A stretch of 64,000 nt of DNA. Source: Spodoptera frugiperda (taxonomy: Eukaryota; Arthropoda; Insecta; Lepidoptera; Noctuidae). The translations under genes and the position numbers were made by a program. The DNA lies in the NCBI RefSeq assembly GCF_023101765.2, contig NC_064237.1, positions 2,905,501-2,969,500 on the forward strand, read 5' to 3'. A model generated the notes under the pieces. That model saw nothing but the letters and a program-made list of their open reading frames with translations, was not told the DNA's origin and did no database searches. Of the stretch, positions 46,143 through 57,151 are shown in pieces; positions within the stretch are counted from its first letter, which is position 1; each line of letters starts with the position of its first letter.

Positions 46143-47488
46143 CTTATTATTAACCTTAGGAAAAGTATGAGTAGATGTAAAATAGTAGCCGCTCAGGAAC
46201 GCTGAGTCTTTTATGTGTGGTTAATATATTCGTCATGAATTGTGTAACCTAAGGATTCCCTTATATATCTTCATTTATTGACTTTAACAGCACATAGCTG
46301 TTTACAAGTACGTGACGATAACTAAAAAGAAAAACTTCAACAGCTCAATCAAAACTCAAATTTAACGTCTACAAAATAAAATTTAATATCTACCAACCCT
46401 GAAACTACCTAGATAACACTGGACATATCAAACAAAATTCAGACTTAAAATGAAACAAATAGAGTTTAATATCTATCACGTAAGGAAGTAGGTGACATGG
46501 TTCCCACCTTCCTGTCTTCGTATCTAGATAGCGAGTAATGTCACCAATAAAACTGTCAGGTACACTCGAAGCGAACGTTGTTTTGTTGTACAGTCGGCGA
46601 CAGCAGTGACAGAGTGTCCTGGAATTATTACCTACCTGTTATTTGACGGGGCGGTAGTTGGGGGCCATTTTTTAGTCGGACTAGAGGTAGCAATGAAATT
46701 ATAGTATTGTGTGTCGATTTATTTGGTTTTGTGTTGTAGTTTATTTTTTATGTGAGGCTAATAAAATAAGTGGGTAATGATGTTGGGTAGGATTTACTTC
46801 GAATAAAGTTTTCTAAACCAGAACATAAAGAAGAGTACTAGTAGCTATTACGTTGTGTTTTGTGAATGTCAAGGCCTTACATTACGTAACAAAATTATAC
46901 TATTAGTAATTTTAGTCTTAAGAAATGCTTTAAAAGAACTTATAATTCTCATTTTTGACTACAGTCGGGCCATTACAAACGTCATAAGTAATTTTTATCA
47001 AATCTCTCGCTTAGTTGTGCGGGATAGTAACATTCTTTTGACGTGACAATTCGCGCGGTCACGTTATACGTTGTCATTTACGTGTAATGGGCCCAACAGA
47101 CGAAGCAATTAAAAAATACATACAAACTTGCAAAACTTAATAGTAAAAATTTAAACACGAGGATAGCAGTAATAAGGCAAAGTCCTGGTCTAGACAAATG
47201 AGACATTTAACCTGTTTCTAAATGTGGTCGTTATATCGAGGCGGAACGGAAACCAGGTGGGTTATGAAACTTGGCACGAAGCCTAGGTTGAATCGTTGAA
47301 ACGTTGGTATGCGGTAAGTTCTGCTTCATCGAAACCTAAAATTTTACGGTTAAACTTTAGATTACATAAGTTTTAAGTTTATGCTATTGTAATATATAGA
47401 TTTTCTTTGAAGCGGATGTTGCGGGTTGCATACTAAAAGTCTTAACAGAATTTAAAAATATATGGAAAGTATCTACACAAATTATAGC
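46143..47488. other. Unassigned intronic DNA
   Basis: No repeat or exon recognised. The 46560-46690 stretch is slightly GC-richer (TCGGCGACAGCAGTGACAGA). Confidence 0.45.
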
Positions 47489-47932
47489 CTATGTCCTATT
47501 AAAACACGTCTCTCGAAAGAATAAAATAAAGTACATTCTACACAAAAAAAAACTATTGGCTACGTTTTTTTTACATTTTCCGTCATATCCGACATTGATG
47601 CACGACATTTTAGTTGTTTCAACGGTATTTTTTTCAGAATAACATAGTTGAATTTTGAACGGTTTTGGTTTGTTACACAACGTAAACATTTCTGTGTACC
47701 ACGTCTTAACTTGAAAATATTTGATGCTCAACTGCATATTGCATTCATACGCCGAAAAAACAATAAGACGCATATTGTTGCACTGTAATTGCAAACCTCG
47801 GACGATATAGGCAACGTAGCTTACTGGATACAAGACTTTACCGTAGCACCGTAGCACACGTAGCGACGTAGCCGCGTAACTTCGTAGTCTCGTAGCGTCG
47901 TAGCCACGTAGCAACAAATAAATAGCTAGCAT
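47489..47932 (-). other. 147-codon open frame of doubtful coding status
   Basis: The frame starts inside the CGTAGCNN minisatellite (peptide RGYDATRLRSYAATSLRVLR) and continues through AT-rich DNA with many Cys, Phe and Tyr. There is no signal peptide, domain or splice support that I can see. An 8-bp repeat stays open in several frames, which inflates its length. I lean to chance. Confidence 0.15.
47842..47914 (+). repeat. 8-bp minisatellite, unit CGTAGCNN, 9 units
   Basis: Units CGTAGCAC, CGTAGCACA, CGTAGCGA, CGTAGCCG, CGTAACTT, CGTAGTCT, CGTAGCGT, CGTAGCCA and CGTAGCAA follow each other with an 8-bp period and one 9-bp unit. Single CGTAGC units also sit nearby at 47815 and 47937. The last two positions vary freely. 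It forms the start of a 147-codon minus-strand open frame (47489-47932) that otherwise has no recognisable domain. Confidence 0.85.
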
Positions 47933-48457
47933 TAATCGTAGCGTCTGAATGTGACCGGAGGGACTGAAGGAAGTGTGAATGTTAGTTATGTTCTGACAAT
48001 GATGTAAAGCCTTTTAAACACACTTTACATTAAAGTGTCATCGATAGTTTTTCTGTGATGAAACATTGCTTGGAGTTTCTTAACTGAATTATTAATTAGT
48101 GTGATTAATTATGTTACTTTTGTAATGTTCATGACTTTGTTAAACTAACTATCTTAATGATTAAGCTCTCGTAGCTTCTTTGTTGAATGTCAAATTCAAA
48201 TAATTCTGATTCTAATAACATTAGTCTTATGTAACTAAATTAACCTATTATATCTATTATAATGCCTCACAAACTTCAATGTCAAACAAATCTCAACTCT
48301 ATTATATACTAGTCCTAATATAGAAAGCAAAAGTACTTTCTTCCAGTAGGCTAAAAATGAATAAAGTTCAACATCAATTAAGCCAAATAACTTTAGGGCC
48401 CCAGTTGTTTAGAAAACTAATAAACTTAGCGGCAACGTGCCGCAGTCAGGCAAAATG

Positions 48458-48643
48458 TTTGACTTGTCAGAAGTTGTCGCCTAAAGTACGCGTCAAATTA
48501 CTTCACCGCTCTGAAGTTAGACATTCTAGCGAGTGAGCAAGACACAACTATGCAGGGAAGGGAATGAGTGATAGAGACAGCTATAGTCCTTTAGTGACAA
48601 ACTTCAGAGCGGTAGTTATTTGTCGTAGTTTGTCAAGTCAACA
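48458..48643. mobile_element. Foldback element, ~186 bp
   Basis: The outer arms TTTGACTTGTCA (48458-48469) and TGTCAAGTCAAC (48632-48643) are inverted. The inner arms CCGCTCTGAAGTT and AACTTCAGAGCGG, around 48508-48520 and 48601-48613, are perfectly inverted. The spacer carries GAATGAGTGATAGAGACAGC. MITE-like, no coding. Confidence 0.7.
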
Positions 48644-49513
48644 CAACGCGATCTTGATTAATTGTGGATGTGTTGGTGAGCGTATGTGAGAGTGTATTAT
48701 TGTTTTACATTAATCATGTACCAAAATTATTATAAAGCAAGTATATTTGCCTAGAGCCTTACCTTATAATTCATGGAAAATAATACTTAAGACAAAGTTA
48801 TATTCTTAAAAGAAATAATTTGAATTCTGTTACAACAATTTAATGCACAGCCTTTTTAAAACCTTTTTTAAAAATACTCGTCGATTTTCTTTTAAAAGCG
48901 TACTTTTTTAATAAACTCTCAATTAGTTTTTAATGTAAATCATGCAAATTGGGACATAATAAAACATGGAATAGATCTCAATAAAACTGCGTTCATTAGA
49001 AGCAATTTTAAGTAATCTAACTTAGTTTTGTTGACCTTTTCTAATCTCAATTTCGAGTGAAACTAGACGAATAGCATTAGTTAAAGTTTTAAACGTATGT
49101 TTTATTTAAAGAGTGAGTTTTGAACAAATTGACTTTTGAATAGGGGAGGGGAGGATGGGTGGGCGACAGTGAGGTCTAGGTTTTGTAAGTTTAATTGCAT
49201 TTGCTCCTATGTATGTGGGTACCACTGTTCAACATAAATAATTATTTACTAAGGGTACTGCTCCTGAGTCATTGAGATGATCTACACGCTTTGGAAACAC
49301 GTCTTTAATGTGAAAATAAATAAATTTGTTCAACTTTTTTTGTGAAATACTTAAAGACAAATACTTACATTTGTGACACTTTATATTTATTGATGTGAAC
49401 AAAGCTGTGAAAAGTAATTGGATCATCTTCTATTATAATGATACTTATAATCTATCTTTAGATTAATTTACGGTACACAGAAACACACTGAATATTTTAG
49501 AGTGGGTGATTTT

Positions 49514-49654
49514 TTAGCGGGTTTACCGGGGCTCCGGCTCGAAAAGGAGGACTAGAAACAAGCTGGTTTTTAGTCATTAAGAGTTTGACACTCCCTCTCG
49601 CCTCACCCAAGGCGAGAAAAGTCATTGGATGATTTTCCCCTTTTAAAAAAAGAT
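49514..49654 (+). mobile_element. R1-like LINE 3' UTR copy with target duplication
   Basis: The copy starts near TAGCGGGTTTACCGGGGCTC and carries the hairpin (CTCGCCTCACCCAAGGCGAG), TCATTGGATGATTTTCC and a short A run. TGGGTGATTT flanks it on both sides (49503-49512 and 49655-49664). 'AGCG' follows both flanks, which supports a target-site duplication. Confidence 0.87.
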
Positions 49655-50439
49655 TGGGTGATTTAGCGTATGGTATCCTAAATCACGTGAATCAATCTGG
49701 ACGAGTAGCCCATAGTTACCGAAGTATATAAAATTTTAAACCAATACAATCATAGAATTACCTCCAATTTCCGTTCTATAAACCCGCAACTAATGTCAAC
49801 ATCAACAGTATTCCGTATCGTCAACTGCTTCCAAACACACACGGAACGTCACAGAGTATTTACATTACATACAAGCACACCAAACAATCAGCCAGATGTC
49901 CTCTACCATCTGTTGTGTTTACTTAGTCTGTGTCCACTATACATACAGCTACACATAAAGATACACAATACCAGTATAAGCTGACCATTCAATGTGCAGA
50001 AAGACCATATAAAACGAGACCATAGTAAACTGGTTTTGTGTAGCCCGATATGTGTACTTGTATAAACTTGGTTTTGTTTTATTAAGCTGTCACTAAGATT
50101 TACGGGATTCACTTGAACATTCCGAGATTGCTTTGTAGATGCGGTTGTTACATTGTGTTAGTGTAACAATATGTGTTACAATTTGGGGACCAATGGGACG
50201 TATTTGTCTTGTGGGTGACATTGTCGCGTGATTATGACATGTGTGTTGTGTTGTAATTTGTTCAAAGATGATGTGATTGTCAAAATAATTATCTCTTTTT
50301 CTATATAGAGGATCTTATTATTTGATATTACAGTGTTTAACGGGAGTTTTGTAATTATGAAATCTAGTTATTTTAGACTTTCAATATGCTTTCATAATAT
50401 ATTATTTTCAGTACAATCATTACATTCATGAATGATTAT

Positions 50440-50645
50440 CAGAGGAAACCGAGGTAAAACAACACTTGCGTTGTGTGAGTGATATTACCGGTGGCCCAAT
50501 AACCCCCTTTCCCAATCCCCGATTCCTCAACAACACTTAAATTCCTAACCCCTAAAGGCAACGCATTTGTAATGCCTGTTTGTCCATGGGCGGTGGCGAT
50601 TGTTTACCATCAGGTGACCCGTTTGCTCATTTACTGGCTTATACA
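50440..50645 (-). repeat. B repeat, partial copy
   Basis: The plus strand shows CACTTGCGTTGTGTGAGTGA, ACCGGTGGCCCAATAACCCC, CAATCCCCGATTCCTCAACA and ATGGGCGGTGGCGATTGTTT, the reverse of the first two thirds of B. Confidence 0.82.
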
Positions 50646-51503
50646 ATAAGAAAGTATATTAAAAACTTTTATAACAAAATACTGTTATCATATTCCTCTT
50701 ACACTTTTTACATATTATTATCTCAATGTATTCCATTATGTTTATCTTGTAATATCATAAGTAGACGGTGCAGTCTCACGGGACGCTGTGTATTATATCT
50801 AGCGAGTCTCTTGTTGTAACCAGCCTGTATTTACTTTAGCTTATGTAAAAACTTAGGTAACGCTACCGCGGTTTAAAAGGAAAAAAGGCACTTTATTTAT
50901 TTTTGCCGATGTATAAAAACATTGAAATAAAAAATCTTTTATAACACATAGTAAAATTAAAATGTTGAATATTTTTGTAAAATTAATTATATTTATTTTA
51001 TTTATTTATGTACAAAACACGGAGAGAATACAGGATTGTTTTTTATATTCGGTTGACATAAATTAATCCTGATACTAAATATACCATATAGTTCATTTCG
51101 TCATCGATACAGTCAGGTATAGTTGGGCCATTGCAAACGTGTGAACTGTCAACTATAGTTTTTATTCATTCTTGACTACCTAAATACTTATTAAGTTCTG
51201 GTCTACCAACTCACCCCTACATATCATGACGTGAGAGAGAAAAATAGCTTCAATTTGGAAAACCTTCAATAAAGTCCTTATAATATATGTTCATTCGAAA
51301 ATGAACTTTAAGGATACTAGGCCAAGTGAATAAATGGACTGTGCAAAGTGAATCATGACTTGGACGTCTCGTTACCTGGGGGCCTTGGACCAAATAACAT
51401 ATTTTCTGAGTTTAGTACGAGTATTACAATTACCATAAGTATTGGGAGCTGAGTTTCCTAACTATGTTGTCCTGTGAACTATAATAATATGGTCTGTTTT
51501 TCA

Positions 51504-51668
51504 TGGTATAAGCTGGTAAATGAGTAGATGGATCACCTGGTGGTAAGCAATCGCCGCCAACCATGGATACCAAAATAACAGAAGTGTTACAAGTGCGTTG
51601 CCGGCCTTTTTGGTTTTTAGGAAGGGGGTAATGAGGCCTCCAATAACCTTACTCACACAATAAAACTA
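51504..51668 (+). repeat. B repeat, 3'-truncated copy
   Basis: AAGCTGGTAAATGAGTAGAT, GGATCACCTGGTGGTAAGCA, GTTACAAGTGCGTTGCCGGC and GAGGCCTCCAATAACCTTAC follow in family order. It stops at ACTCACACAATAAAAC. Confidence 0.8.
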
Positions 51669-51862
51669 CTGTGTACTGTACTGGGTAAAAGGTTTATATT
51701 TCGAAATTATATGCCTGAACCGGGTGTTGGTAATAGAATAACTTTCTCTTTTAGTAAAAGAAAACACTAAGCAATGAATTGTATATAACTATACTAATAT
51801 GTAATTTCTAATACAATACCTACAAAAAATAAATATTTTTTTTTCTTTATATGACTGAAAGG

Positions 51863-52010
51863 TTGGCGTGGTAACTGGCTGCTTAAAACGTGTCAAAAGA
51901 GTTGCTCCGTTCGGGAATCGAACGGTGCAACTCTTTGTGATCTGTAGATTGTTGTTCCGAGTCTGGGTGTCATGTGTATGGGAAGGAGAAAATCCTAGTG
52001 TGGGGCAAAG
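51863..52010 (+). mobile_element. S2 SINE copy with an inverted B-box module
   Basis: The head (TTGGCGTGGTAACTGGCTGC) and body (CAACTCTTTGTGATCTGTAG, GTCATGTGTATGGGAAGGAG, AAAATCCTAGTGTGG) match S2. Between them the B-box segment is in reverse (TTCGGGAATCGAACG). It is bracketed by an 11-bp inverted repeat, CAAAAGAGTTGC at 51894-51905 against GCAACTCTTTG at 51927-51937. An A run follows at 52014-52020. Confidence 0.83.
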
Positions 52011-52926
52011 TTAAAAAAAATGAAAAATAACAATAAACAAGATAATTGACAAAAAAAGGTTTCTGTATAGAAGTAATCAAGTCACCTATCATAGTGTTAA
52101 TATTGGAAATCATGAATTCAAATAGTTCAGGTACTAACACTAACAGTGCGAATTTCAAATACCACATAACCATAACCACAAATACTTATTAAAATGTAAA
52201 AAAAAAACCTACAAAATTTCTTAAAACTTTGAGACTCGCTGTTCTACAAGTAGAGTAGCTATTACACTGTCAAGCAATATTTCACCCACGTAGCCTGGCG
52301 TGTGTCGGCAAAATTTCTAGTTAGCATAACATATCATATTGCCTTCTATGTCTAGTATGATAACGAAATAAATATGTCTACTGAAGTAAGTGTGAAGTAT
52401 GAGTCTAGCTGTCTAGTGTTTTACCTAAGTAGTAGGTAATATTTCAAGGCATTTTTGTTAGTGTGAGGACTTTAAATAAGTAACTTTATTCTCTCGGGGT
52501 TATGGTATAAATTTATATGTGATGATAAGCTTAGTACGTGCTTTATATTACCTATGTTAAAAACAGTCCTTATTATTATTAAAAACAGTCTTAATTAACC
52601 CTATTGGGTAAGCGATTAATTTTTATTTTAATGAGACTTTGTCAGTTGCCGAGTTACGCACTATCATGATTTATACATTGTATTAATTCTTTGTTGTTGA
52701 TAAGGTAATATGAAATATGTAATAATGTAATTTTATAAGAACTATCAATTGCTGTCTCGTCAAAACTCGAGAATGAAAACGTTACATAAATATAATGTAT
52801 ACATCGTTAGTTTGATTCACGATAAAAACCTGATTGACATGCTTTGACCATTGACCTGTTTGAACAACTTATTGCAAAAACGGTATATCCTATGTAAAAT
52901 TGTAATAAACACGTTTTAAAACTCAC
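52011..52926. other. Intron sequence directly downstream of exon A
   Basis: AT-rich, no repeat family recognised. Contains the duplicated AAAACAGTC/TTATTATTA motif at 52560-52595. Confidence 0.5.
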
Positions 52927-53067
52927 CGTTCCCAGCTGAGCCTCCGCGGTGTATCGACAGCTATATCTTCAGGAGTGCCCCTCACCCCCTGCGACAGTAG
53001 CCTGGCCAGCCGGGAGCCTGTGCTGGTGCTGCTCGTGCTCGACACCGACCCACGAGGTGTTGGGACT
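52927..53067 (-). CDS. Internal coding exon A of an unidentified minus-strand gene
   Basis: Read on the minus strand, this segment follows TTTGTTCCAG (acceptor at 53068-53070) and is followed by GTGAGT (donor, 52921-52926). It is 141 bp: one base finishing a codon, 46 codons and two trailing bases, so it is a symmetric phase 2-2 exon. A CTAAC branch-point-like motif lies just upstream (53082-53086). The peptide starts VPTPRGSVSSTSSTSTGSR, continues through a short SRLARLLSQGV stretch, and ends TPRRLSWE. It is rich in Ser, Thr and Arg and is probably disordered. RRLS fits the protein kinase A consensus (RRxS). The base composition is far more GC-rich than the AT-rich, stop-filled flanks. Its phase joins exactly to the exon at 27460-27644. 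I do not recognise the protein. A neuronal or signalling scaffold is possible but is only a guess. Confidence is high that this is an exon and low on function. Confidence 0.82.
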
Positions 53068-53070
53068 CTG

Positions 53071-53935
53071 GAACAAATGAGGTTAGATTAAAACTATTGA
53101 AAATGTATTAGGAAATTGTAGAGGCCAATGTTTAGTAGTTTGGTTGATGATGATCATCATAATATATCAGCCATCAGCCATGACTTCCAGACAGCCCGAT
53201 TGGAAGTGGCCTGCATCCAGCGGCTCCCTGGATCCTCATCTTAATCAAGTTGTCTGTCGAATTTTCAATTTTTTTAACTAACATTCTAGTATTAAGTCTG
53301 CTATTTAACTAAAAAATATGATGACATCATAACGCACTGATTCCTACAAAAATTATTGAAAATATCGTTTGTAAAAAAACACTGACGTTTCGAAAAATGT
53401 ATTGAATTTGACTAGCCTATTCTAGACTAACACTACAATATGAAGTCCAATTAAAACCACGCCCCGGTTAAAACGAAATGTCAACTTATCTTCAAGCACG
53501 TAAAATAAACTCATAAAACCTGTCTACACAAACACGGAATGACAAACAGCGTGCTAAGTCCTTTTATTATTTACAGACCACTTTCCTGAAACAATAAAAT
53601 CCGTGAAGCTTACGAAGGAAATCGGTGAAAAACAATAAATCTTTTGTTTTTGTCAGTGTCCAGTCGGGGCTCAATAGAAATCGGTTGAAACTATTTCAGT
53701 TCGGATTCGGACCCTCATCAAACGCTTGTGTATGACAACAGAATGATATGGGCAGTGTTGGACAGTGTTGGACACTGCCAACTGTTTGTCCTTGAATTGA
53801 CTTCTATGGGATACAATGTGTCTTGGACTTCAAGGTCATTTTAAGGTAGGTCGTACAGGTTAAACCAGATATAGAAGTCAGTAATTTCAATTACAAACGT
53901 ATTTAAATTTTTGATATTAAAAGTACCGAGTTAAC
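53071..53935. other. Intron sequence directly upstream of exon A
   Basis: A degraded repeat at about 53195-53245 (TGGCCTGCATCCAGCGGCTC) resembles a common lepidopteran interspersed repeat. A small GGCAGTGT...ACACTGCC inverted repeat lies at about 53752-53780. Confidence 0.45.
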
Positions 53936-54096
53936 TAAACATCATGGTTTACTCACGTATATTAATGGAAAAAAGCTCTACTATGTAGTTTCGAGTCACA
54001 GAGGGACTCTTCATCATGAGCAGCGTGCGCAGTCGTGGCGATGTCGCGCAGCCTACAGCAGTAGAGCTTTTCTCCATTAAAATAAGGAAAATAAAC
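53936..54096. repeat. C-family foldback copy
   Basis: The left arm ATGGTTTACTCACGTATATT, AAAAAAGCTCTACTATGTAG and the right arm TAGAGCTTTTCTCCATTAAA are inverted relative to each other. The centre carries CACAGAGGGACTCTTCATCA, shared with 17316-17455. Confidence 0.78.
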
Positions 54097-54524
54097 ATGT
54101 TCATTTCATTCAGCTCATAGGAAATTTAAAAATATATAGTAGCTACATAGGACCTGCCAATAAATCTTACCTATCCTCATCGCAGGTTATAAACGATCTA
54201 GTTTCCTTACATTGCACTTATTTGAGGCAATCATCATAAATCCTAAGATGGGATGTTTGCCAAGTGGCGAAGTTTGCCGCCGGTCAAGTTGGCTAGTCGG
54301 CAACTGGGAAGGCTCTACTAATGAAGAAAACTTTTAATACACAGCCTACAAACGTGACAGACTTATCAAGTTGTTAGACTGCTGAATCTTAGGAGATAAT
54401 GGTATAAGTAGGAATAGGCTGTTGTAGCAGATTGACTTAGGGATTAGTTATTTATATTTTCGGAAATAAATTGTGTGTGTAATATATTTGTCAGACATAT
54501 TTTTATGTTTATAACTTTTCTTAA

Positions 54525-54822
54525 CTGCCTCGTTGGTCGAGTGGTCGCAAGTGCGACTGCCGAACAAGGGGTCTCGGGTTCGATTCCCGGGTCGGGCAAA
54601 GTATTACTGGGCTTTTTTCGGATTTTCGAAAAATTTCTCAGTAGTAGCACGGAGTCTGGAATTGTGTCCAGGATATGGCAATAGGCTCACCCCCTATTAC
54701 ATGGGACTTTAACACAAAATGGTGAAAAGTGGGTGTACATTGTATAGCGGCATTACGTGCCGTAATGTGCACCTCTGCCTACCCCTTCGGGGAAAAAAGG
54801 CGTGACGTTGTATGTGTGTGTG
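54525..54822 (+). mobile_element. Complete tRNA-derived SINE, family S1
   Basis: A 15-bp perfect direct repeat TATAACTTTTCTTAA (54510-54524 and 54823-54837) flanks a 298-bp body. The head is tRNA-like: A box TGGTCGAGTGG and B box GGTTCGATTCC, the RNA polymerase III internal promoter. The acceptor-like ends TGCCTCG/TCGGGCA pair only partly. A non-tRNA body follows (TTTCTCAGTAGTAGCACGGA, then CACCCCCTATTACATGGGAC). The 3' module is CTCTGCCTACCCCTTCGGGG, and the tail is TG-rich rather than poly(A). This is the best copy of the family in the window. Confidence 0.95.
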
Positions 54823-54837
54823 TATAACTTTTCTTAA

Positions 54838-54977
54838 GAGGGAAAATCATCTAATGGCTTCTGCCGCCTTGACGGAGGCGAGAGGGAGTGTCAGACTCTT
54901 ACTGATTAAAATCCACCCTATTCCTACTCCTGCTTTTCGAGCCGGAACCCCGCTAAACCCGCTAGGTAGTCCGCAGC
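54838..54977 (-). mobile_element. R1-like LINE 3' UTR fragment abutting the S1 SINE
   Basis: The reverse complement matches 21650-21785. It includes GCTGCGGACTACCTAGCGGG and GGTTCCGGCTCGAAAAGCAG, with hairpin remnants. It starts directly after the right-hand target duplication of the SINE at 54525-54822. The SINE therefore appears to have landed at the tail end of this older LINE copy. Confidence 0.84.
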
Positions 54978-55725
54978 TTCTATAAAATAGCTTGTCTCAT
55001 TTATAGCTATATGGCACGCATGAGGTCTTAGAACGGACTTAGGTTTGCCCAAACTACGAATAGTTTATTTTCTAACTAAAAAAATACCACCAAAGAGAGC
55101 CAAAAATAAATGATTCCATAATGAAAATAACAAAATATGAGTTCTTAATCTTGAAACGAACAATACCTACGTCTAACAACACTACATATAAAAAGCAACA
55201 ATACAAAAGCAGCAGATCTTAACAAACAGTACGTGTTCTAAGTACAAACTGGTATTTCAGTGTGGCAAGTGTAATTTAATTGGTCGCCACAAGATATCCA
55301 GTGGGCGGCCATTTTGTTCAGAGGTCGCTCAGATAATTACACTTTGTATCTACAGTTATAATCCTACGTGTGTAATGTGGCTCTCGTTAGGCGCCTGTAA
55401 TTACAAATATTAAGTTACGTATACAATATTTTAGTTCTTTCGTTTAATGGTATATTTTTTGTGGTTGTGACCATTTTCATTTTAAATGTCTTGTTGTTCG
55501 AATAGTCGTAGACGTAACTGCTGAGTTAATTTTTGGCTTCATACTCGTTTTGAGAAAGTCATTCGATGAGTAGCTCCTTTTGATCCGATGTAACCAATAT
55601 AATTGTATAAAAATGTATCTAAAAAAACAGAAACTTTTCAAAATGTTATTTTATGATACAGTACCTAATAAATTACCATTTTTTTAAACTCTAGTATTTT
55701 CTCCTATATTCGTTTCGAAACAATA

Positions 55726-55795
55726 ATATGTAGATCACACAAAGAGTTGCTTCGTGCGGGAATCGAACGCGTCAAAAAACTAATTCGCAGCTAGT
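55726..55795 (-). mobile_element. S2 SINE fragment
   Basis: The plus strand reads ATGTAGATCACACAAAGAGT, TGCTTCGTGCGGGAATCGAA and CGCGTC. This is the reverse of the S2 B-box region and start of the body. A short old fragment. Confidence 0.78.
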
Positions 55796-56305
55796 AGGAA
55801 TACAACCCTATTACAACACCATCTTATTAATGAAGCTCCTCCAAAACACTGGTACAGTTTAGCCTCACACATAGTCCTCCACTACACCTTACGTCGACAC
55901 TCCCTAACAACATAACTAGGCGCCTTTGAGAATAAACACTAAACAAGAGCGAAGGACAAAATCTCTTTAAAAGTGACGAGAAATGCGGGCACGAGCATGT
56001 TCCTCACTGACTTTGTTGTTGGTAATTTGAATTTCTAAGTAATTCCACCAGAAGACACGAATTCTGTATAATACCTAGTATTAAGTGTTCCTTAGTTAGA
56101 CTATGCTAAAGAGATAGGTTACATAGAAACTAAATGGGTTGGTTCGTATATAGTGAGTGAGGAATTAATCGTTCAATGACCAATCGATACTTATTTTTCG
56201 TTCTATCTATTAAAAAACTTCTGATTAAATTTTAGGTCATATTTCTTTCGTTTAAATACTGTGTACAAAATCTAATGTCCATTATTCTTCTAAATCTTAC
56301 AGTCT

Positions 56306-56430
56306 AACTGCCGTACTCAAAGACATTTAATAATTACTTAAACTATTCCTTAGTAACATTTTTGTTCCGAAAACAAGACAATTGCTAAGGACGGAGTTAC
56401 GCAACCAAACGGAGTTAGTTAGTTACGGAG
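56306..56430. repeat. F-family copy with insertions
   Basis: AGACATTTAATAATTACTTA, CGAAAACAAGACAATTGCTA and GGACGGAGTTACGCAACC match family F. The AGTTAGTTAGTTA run after it is a small local expansion. Confidence 0.7.
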
Positions 56431-57151
56431 TTTGAAAACGGTGTGGTGGTAATAGTTCAGAGTGGTGTAAAATATCAGTTTTAGAGAGAAAAAAAATCAT
56501 TTGATCACGTGGGCGACACTTAGTAACATTTAAATATCTAATGAATAAGCTTTCTAATAATAAAAAGAACCCTTATTCCAAAAAGCATTCTCAATGATCT
56601 TTCTTAGAATTTGTGTCGCGTCTTAACAGTCAAAGAGGTGATCAAGCCTTATAAGGTCCTTTACGCATCTCGCTACCATTCAGTTATGCCTGTAGCCTCT
56701 GTAAACCTATTTAAAGACTCCTTGTAACCTTTAAAACCGACAAAATTTCTTCTTCGCTACAACCCACGCACGAAGTGTTGATGAATCGGTTCACTTAGGA
56801 ATTACTCCCGAAGAATACATTATTATAATATTTTTGACGATAAACGTAAAATAACTTTATGTGGGAAGCTATAGTAATATGTTAACCTTTACAAAAGACC
56901 AGAGGTCGTAATCGGTTATGACGTGCGGCTAATTAGCATTATTTCTATACCTTAAGGTTTTGAGTTGAAAAATATAGCTATGTTTTTTAATTTTGTATGT
57001 TGTACCGTCAAAGTATTCGAATAAAATGTTATCTAAGTGGTTTAATATTAGTGCTGTTTAATTACGACCATTAATCAAAACACCTATCGGTTATATTTAT
57101 GATTTAGTACATAATTTTAGTATTCATAAATCAATTCATTTATTAATAATT

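Larger units (their letters stand above)
27645..52926 (-). other. Inferred ~25 kb intron between exons A and B
   Basis: The phase match between the exons at 52927-53067 and 27460-27644, and the lack of another exon-like segment between them, make this the likely intron. It holds R1-like LINE tails, a second LINE fragment, B, D, H, I, J and S3 repeats, two terminal-inverted-repeat elements and a nested LINE-in-SINE. A skipped or very short exon cannot be excluded by eye. RNA-seq reads joining 27644 to 52927 would confirm it. Confidence 0.6.
54978..57151. other. Unassigned DNA with S2 and F fragments
   Basis: No exon-like segment. AT-rich throughout. Confidence 0.5.

Noticed and set aside
54525..54600. 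Functional tRNA gene
   Set aside because: A and B boxes are perfect, but the acceptor stem pairs poorly, the sequence runs on into a SINE body, and target duplications flank the whole 298 bp.
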